From: Fulvivirga aurantia
GTDB taxonomy: Bacteria; Bacteroidota; Bacteroidia; Cytophagales; Cyclobacteriaceae
DNA: 10,102 nucleotides
Direction: 5' to 3'
Assembly (NCBI RefSeq): GCF_009711475.1
Contig: NZ_SMMD01000835.1
Coordinates: 1 to 10,102 of the forward strand
Shown here: piece after piece, positions 5,963-10,102 of the stretch
Position numbering within the stretch: position 1 is the stretch's first letter
How the letters are laid out: every line of letters begins with the position of its first letter
Notes under the pieces: model-generated
The model's input: only the letters and a program-made list of their open reading frames with translations
What the model was told of the DNA's origin: nothing
Databases searched by the model: none
Program-made: the position numbers and the translations under genes

Positions 5963-8900
5963 ATGGCTTTAATTAAAATTCGTTCGTTTCTTACCCTATT
6001 ACTGCTCTCATTATCTTCTCTCTCCATCGCGCAAGCACCTTCTGTCTTCAACTACCAAATTCTGGTTAAAGATGGTATCGGAAATGCTGTACATGATCAT
6101 GAAGTAGCCGTTCAAATTACCATCGCAAATAGTACTACCACCGTCTACCAGGAGGTTTTCACTGCTGTCAAACCTGTTTTTGGTCAGGCAAGTGTTTTGG
6201 TTGGTACAGGTAATGCGACTACCGGAATATTCAAAAATATTGACTGGAGTGCCGGGACATTCACTATAAAATCTGCAATTGACTTAAATGGTGGTAGCGA
6301 TTTCAATATCTCAATGACCTCACCACTAAATAGCCTTCCTTACGCATTACATGCGAGGTCTTTGGGACAGGTAAGAGACATGACCGCAGACGCTAGAGAT
6401 CAAATAAATAATCCGGCAACGGGTTCTATAATTTTCTGTAATACTTGCGGTGAGCAAGGTGAGTTTCAGGTATATAATGGCTCTAGCTGGACAAATGCTT
6501 TAGGCGCATCTCCGGCTGCCCCGATTGTTATTCAATCATTAGGTGTAAGTGTCCTTGATTATTCAGGCCTTAATCAGGAATTACCTGAGGACGTTATGCC
6601 TTTGACATTGGATATTCTTCCGGCCAATGCACCAAACAAAACCGTAGTTTGGACTTCAAATGATGAAAATATTGCTTCGGTTGACGAAGAAGGGCTTGTA
6701 ACTATATATGGTAATGGTCAGGTGACCATTACTGCAACTGCACAGGATGGCGGTGGTGCTGCCGGTAGCATCCAGCTGTCTTTTGAGCCAGATCGCCCTG
6801 ATGAAGAAACCCCTGACGGATTGCATATTTTTGGAGAAGCGGACGTCATTCTTGAAGAGACTCACATCTACAATGCCATAATGATGCCTTTTAATGAATT
6901 AGATACATTGGCATTATGGTCAAGCTCTGACGAAAGCATTGCTACAATAAATGATAAAGGTATACTTACCCCTTTGGATACGGGCGTAGTTGAAATTGTA
7001 GCGATAAGCAGTGAAGATGCCTCTTATTCTGATACTCTTTCGGTTACAATTGCTTCCAGTATTCCACCAGATATTGAAGCTCCTGTATTGACAATTGATG
7101 GATATGATGGTGACAATGCCGTACAGTTACAGAGACTTATGGCCCTGCCCATACCAGAGGCTACTGCCATGGATAATGTCGATAGTTTGGTGGAAGTAAC
7201 GATTACACAAGATGATAGCTACAATGCATCAACATTTAACGATTCAACACTAACGGATTATCGATTTATATACTCAGCAACAGATGCCGCTGGCAATCTT
7301 GCTATTGATAGCATTTTAGTCGCAGTCGTTGATTTGCTACCACCGGTAATTACTCTCAATGATGGTTTTGAAGTAGCTGACACCGTGTACACAACCAATG
7401 CCTCTACGATAGCGATGCCAACTGCATTTGCTGTAGATGACAACGGAGATACACTTGCTGTGTCAATAGATTTTGGAACATTTGACCAAACTGCGAAAGG
7501 ATTGTCGGTCGCTTACTATCAGGCCACCGACCCAGCCGGCAATAGCGCTGCAGACAGTTTATTTATACTTAATTCAGATGTAATAGCCCCTTCGATCACC
7601 ATCAGTGGTGGACATGTGCCCGGTGAGACGATTACTGTTGGTCAGGGTATACCATACACTTTACCAACAGCTACAGCGGTTGATGATGATGGAACTGTGT
7701 TGGAAGTGCTTTCTGACATAGATCATTTTTCAGTAGAAGATCTCGGTACTTATACGCTAAAATTTCAGGCCACTGATGAAGTTGGTAATCAAACCAATGT
7801 AGAATTATACATAGTTGTTGCTGACATAACACCTCCTACCATTCTTAACAAAGCTGAATTGATGAAGCAATCTGCCACCTTTGACGTGGGAGAAGAGATT
7901 GTATTAACAACAGTAGAAGCCAGTGACAATGTTGGAGTTACTGCTTATGATATTTTTTGGATACCTGTGGATGAGGACTGGCAAGGATCAGTTTCTATAG
8001 ACGAAACGGGCGCCATACGTATGGGCGATCCTGATGGTACCGCGTTTGAAGCAGAGTTTTATTTCAGAATTGTCGCTCAAGATGCCGCTGGGCTGAAAGA
8101 CAGTGTGGATATGCATTTTATATTTTCCAGAGGAGAAATACATGATATTCGCGCCAAGCAATATGCTTCAGAGGATTGGAGACAGCTATATCGATACTAT
8201 ACTCCTAATATCTCTTACGATTATCAGCTGAAAGAAAATACAAGTGTAGGAGATACAGTACTTTATCTGGAAGCGAATGGCAATCCAGTTACCTCAATTT
8301 ATCGTTTCGAATTTGATGATACTAACCCGGGAGTCGGCACTGAAGATTTCAATCTGATGGGTACAGGAAATCAGTACTTCCTTACGCTGGCAACCCCACT
8401 AGACCAGTCAGTTCGGAGCAGTTACGACTTTAATATGGATGTTGTCGTTAGAAATACAACAGATACGACCTTGATAAACAGGATCCCATTTGGGGTTAAT
8501 GTCATCGTACAATCTATAGAAGAGCTGGCTCCCTCTTTCGAGGCATCATTTCCTCCAGCTACTTATGGAGATCTTAAATCATTAACTCTCAATGATATCT
8601 TAAATCCAATTGGAGGAGTTATTGAGGGCGCTGCCTGTCCATTAAAACCAGCTAATGGTATTTTAGGGGATTTGGCAGATGGTCTGGATCAGCTGATAGC
8701 AAACCTCCCTATAATTCCGGAAGACACAGCCAAGCAGATTGCTAAAAGTATGATGGAGAGGTTACCGGCTTATTTTTGGGCAACCAAGGATGGTACAAAG
8801 ACACGAATCAACATCAAGGTGCCTGTAAAAGGAAAATCTCTACGAATAGAATATGTGATTGACCCGGATAACAGCGGTTGTTATTGGGGGGCAATACTTG

Positions 8901-10102
8901 ATGGTTTAAAGCCTTCACAAATCAATTCAAAATTAAGTGTCTTTGATGAAGGCACGCAGGCGGGAGTTGTTGTAAACACAATTCCAGTTACGGATAAAAG
9001 TTTTAAATGTATTACGATACCATGCATAAAACTTGATCCCGGGGCTCATGTGGTAGCACATGGTAAGATGCTGCCTCAGACCGGAGGTGGCGGTGGAGCA
9101 GCCGGTATATTAAATGCAACTGTTTATGGTGTGGTCACTCCCCTATCTGCCGGTTTTAGCGATCCAGAATTAACAGTGACTTTTGGCCTTAAATCAGATT
9201 TTAAAACAGAATTTGATAATCAAATAATACAGCGTCTGGACCTTGCTTCTCAAGCCACGCGTGCGGCTATTTTGGCTGGTCGTGAAGCTGTAAAACTTGC
9301 TGATAAAGCTGCTGATGCCGCACTTAGTCAATTTGGAATCGATAAAGGCAAACTTGATTTCCTTGATGCCCAAATTGCTACTTTTACCGCTCCAATTGCC
9401 GGTTTACAGAGCCAGGTTGCCGATGCCAACAGCGCTGTTTTAGGAATAGCCAATGAGATTGCCGGCATATTGTTAGATGATCAGATTTGCACGAATATAT
9501 GTCCGGCACCATGTGTCACCCCGGGTTGGTGTAGCAGAAGTTGTGGTTTCTTTACTTGTGGGTATCCATGTATTAGAAGTTGTGGTTGCCTTACCCCACG
9601 CATAGACGTTTGTATTCCAAACCCTATTGCGAAGGCTCTTGCTGCAACAAAGGCCGATGGTCCATTAAGATATGCCAAGCAAAAATTAGCGTATTATACA
9701 TCGGCACTCGATCGTATGCAGCAGCGACTAGCTCAGGTGAGATCACCAAGAGGTGCACTGCAAGCAGCTTTTGACGTCTCGTTGGATGCATTAAATACTG
9801 CTAATGCTGAACTTGCTACTGCACAGGCAGATTTAACTAACGTGATTAATCAAGCAGGACCTTTAGCTGACATTGGAGAGTTCATTATGGATAACACCAT
9901 CAATAAAACCGTGGCTACTGGGAAAGCCACATTTATAACAACACTAGGCTCAGCTAATAGCGGCACGTATTCCGGTCAGCTTATTGTTGATATGAGTATA
10001 TTGAGCTCACCAGAGGTTACAATCACATTTCCTGAATTTAGACTTACAGGAGATGGCATAGAAAGCTCGTTAGACGATGTAGCTACGATTGTTATTGATC
10101 AA
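5963..10102 (+). CDS. Giant secreted multidomain surface protein with Ig/HYR/cadherin-like repeats and a Cys-tipped helical hairpin (3' end outside window)
   Basis: An uninterrupted frame of 1380 codons with no stop before the window ends. An in-frame TAA at 5948-5950 leaves ATG 5963 as the natural start. Residues 1-25 are a signal peptide (LTLLLLSLSSLSIAQA). Residues 26-133 match a module common at the start of Bacteroidota surface proteins (FNYQILVKDGIGN, VYQEVF, NSLPYALHA). Residues 151-180 carry CNTC and FQVYNGSSW. BIG2-type Ig domains lie at about 187-274 and 286-363 (VVWTSNDENIASVDEEGLVT; LWSSSDESIATINDKGILT). Four HYR/Ig-like repeats (369-721) and a cadherin-like domain (about 753-850: ENTSVGDTVLYLEA, LDQS, YDFNMDVVV) follow. 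Residues 851-1027 are unrecognised. Then comes a beta motif (1028-1078), an Ala-rich helical arm (1085-1172), ten Cys in 1176-1217, a second helical arm (1221-1298), and a second beta motif (1313-1363). It is probably an adhesin or surface structural protein; a type IX sorting domain, if present, lies downstream. No catalytic motif was seen. Confidence 0.9.
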   Translation, partial: MALIKIRSFLTLLLLSLSSLSIAQAPSVFNYQILVKDGIGNAVHDHEVAVQITIANSTTTVYQEVFTAVKPVFGQASVLVGTGNATTGIFKNIDWSAGTFTIKSAIDLNGGSDFNISMTSPLNSLPYALHARSLGQVRDMTADARDQINNPATGSIIFCNTCGEQGEFQVYNGSSWTNALGASPAAPIVIQSLGVSVLDYSGLNQELPEDVMPLTLDILPANAPNKTVVWTSNDENIASVDEEGLVTIYGNGQVTITATAQDGGGAAGSIQLSFEPDRPDEETPDGLHIFGEADVILEETHIYNAIMMPFNELDTLALWSSSDESIATINDKGILTPLDTGVVEIVAISSEDASYSDTLSVTIASSIPPDIEAPVLTIDGYDGDNAVQLQRLMALPIPEATAMDNVDSLVEVTITQDDSYNASTFNDSTLTDYRFIYSATDAAGNLAIDSILVAVVDLLPPVITLNDGFEVADTVYTTNASTIAMPTAFAVDDNGDTLAVSIDFGTFDQTAKGLSVAYYQATDPAGNSAADSLFILNSDVIAPSITISGGHVPGETITVGQGIPYTLPTATAVDDDGTVLEVLSDIDHFSVEDLGTYTLKFQATDEVGNQTNVELYIVVADITPPTILNKAELMKQSATFDVGEEIVLTTVEASDNVGVTAYDIFWIPVDEDWQGSVSIDETGAIRMGDPDGTAFEAEFYFRIVAQDAAGLKDSVDMHFIFSRGEIHDIRAKQYASEDWRQLYRYYTPNISYDYQLKENTSVGDTVLYLEANGNPVTSIYRFEFDDTNPGVGTEDFNLMGTGNQYFLTLATPLDQSVRSSYDFNMDVVVRNTTDTTLINRIPFGVNVIVQSIEELAPSFEASFPPATYGDLKSLTLNDILNPIGGVIEGAACPLKPANGILGDLADGLDQLIANLPIIPEDTAKQIAKSMMERLPAYFWATKDGTKTRINIKVPVKGKSLRIEYVIDPDNSGCYWGAILDGLKPSQINSKLSVFDEGTQAGVVVNTIPVTDKSFKCITIPCIKLDPGAHVVAHGKMLPQTGGGGGAAGILNATVYGVVTPLSAGFSDPELTVTFGLKSDFKTEFDNQIIQRLDLASQATRAAILAGREAVKLADKAADAALSQFGIDKGKLDFLDAQIATFTAPIAGLQSQVADANSAVLGIANEIAGILLDDQICTNICPAPCVTPGWCSRSCGFFTCGYPCIRSCGCLTPRIDVCIPNPIAKALAATKADGPLRYAKQKLAYYTSALDRMQQRLAQVRSPRGALQAAFDVSLDALNTANAELATAQADLTNVINQAGPLADIGEFIMDNTINKTVATGKATFITTLGSANSGTYSGQLIVDMSILSSPEVTITFPEFRLTGDGIESSLDDVATIVIDQ
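7067..8125 (+). repeat. Four tandem HYR/Ig-like protein repeats within the giant gene
   Basis: The encoded segment (residues 369-721) holds four units of about 82-100 residues. Each opens with a [D]xxxPP/APxI strand (IEAPVLTI, LLPPVITL, VIAPSITI, ITPPTILN) and closes with the motif Y/F-x-ATD-xxGN or a variant: YSATDAAGN, YQATDPAGN, FQATDEVGN, VAQDAAGL. The units run 7067-7333, 7334-7579, 7580-7825 and 7826-8125. They have diverged at the DNA level, so this is an old protein repeat rather than a recent duplication. Such domains usually form extended rods on exported bacterial proteins. Confidence 0.75.
9215..9856 (+). other. Helix / ten-cysteine tip / helix segment within the giant gene
   Basis: Codes for residues 1085-1298. 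The first arm (9215-9478) is Ala/Leu-rich with helical spacing (RLDLASQATRAAILAGREAV, QSQVADANSAVLGIANEIAG). The centre (9488-9613) has Cys at residues 1176, 1180, 1184, 1190, 1194, 1199, 1203, 1207, 1209 and 1217. The second arm (9623-9856) is again helical (RYAKQKLAYYTSALDRMQQR, LDALNTANAELATAQADL). The arms are of similar length (88 and 78 residues), as expected for an antiparallel coiled-coil hairpin with a disulfide-bonded or metal-bound tip. The fold is inferred; the cysteine pattern and composition are read directly. Confidence 0.65.
9536..9587 (+). repeat. 13-base in-frame direct repeat in the cysteine-rich segment
   Basis: AGAAGTTGTGGTT occurs at 9536-9548 and again at 9575-9587, 39 bases (13 codons) apart in the same frame. 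Both encode RSCG and begin similar blocks (RSCGFFTC and RSCGCLTP). This suggests the Cys cluster grew by a short internal duplication. Confidence 0.7.

Noticed and set aside
7067..8125. DNA-level tandem repeat or CRISPR-like array
   Set aside because: The repetition is only at the protein level; no regularly spaced identical DNA units are seen.
9481..9774. Short open frames on both strands over the Cys-rich segment
   Set aside because: They lie inside the long open frame that starts at 5963, whose frame carries the consistent domain signal.
5963..10102. A frameshift or broken gene in the long frame
   Set aside because: The frame was read codon by codon with no stop, and domain motifs stay in the same frame throughout.

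Overview
The window looks like chromosomal DNA of a Bacteroidota bacterium, most likely from the Cytophagales side of the phylum. Three things suggest this. Two upstream regions carry the phylum's TAnnTTTG -7 promoter element, and gene starts have no Shine-Dalgarno sequence. The gene content is typical: a Bax-type glucosaminidase, a HEAT-repeat protein and an ABC-F ATPase. The last gene is a very large secreted protein whose N-terminus has the 'FNYQ...VPYALxA'-type module common on surface proteins of this phylum. No genus can be named from the sequence alone.

Layout. From 2 to 775 (+) is the 3' part of a putative serine esterase (alpha/beta hydrolase) whose start lies outside the window. It is followed at 846-1487 (+) by a six-helix DoxX-like membrane protein. 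At 1597-3240 (+) is a complete ABC-F translation factor ATPase with its own promoter. Convergent with it is a HEAT-repeat protein on the minus strand (3263-3796), whose promoter shows that the longer reading frame running to 3901 is not its real extent. Divergent from that gene, at 3900-5768 (+), is a tight two-gene unit with a 6-base gap: a Bax-like peptidoglycan glucosaminidase and a lipoprotein polysaccharide deacetylase (CE4/NodB). Both are envelope glycan enzymes.

After a 194-base AT-rich intergenic region holding two perfect palindromes and a -7-like box, one uninterrupted frame runs from 5963 to the end of the window (1380 codons, no stop). It encodes a giant exported modular protein. 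In order it has a signal peptide, the Bacteroidota N-terminal module, a CxxC segment, two BIG2-type Ig domains, four HYR/Ig-like repeats, a cadherin-like domain, an unrecognised region, and then an unusual part: two Ala-rich helical arms either side of a 42-residue segment with ten cysteines. Similar beta motifs lie just before and just after this helix-Cys-helix block, so it looks like a hairpin stalk inserted between two copies of a beta module. The C-terminus, where a type IX secretion sorting domain might be, lies outside the window.

The first five genes are of ordinary recognisable families. The least ordinary part is the distal third of the giant protein (about 8513-10102). I see no RNA genes, CRISPR arrays, insertion sequences or phage genes.
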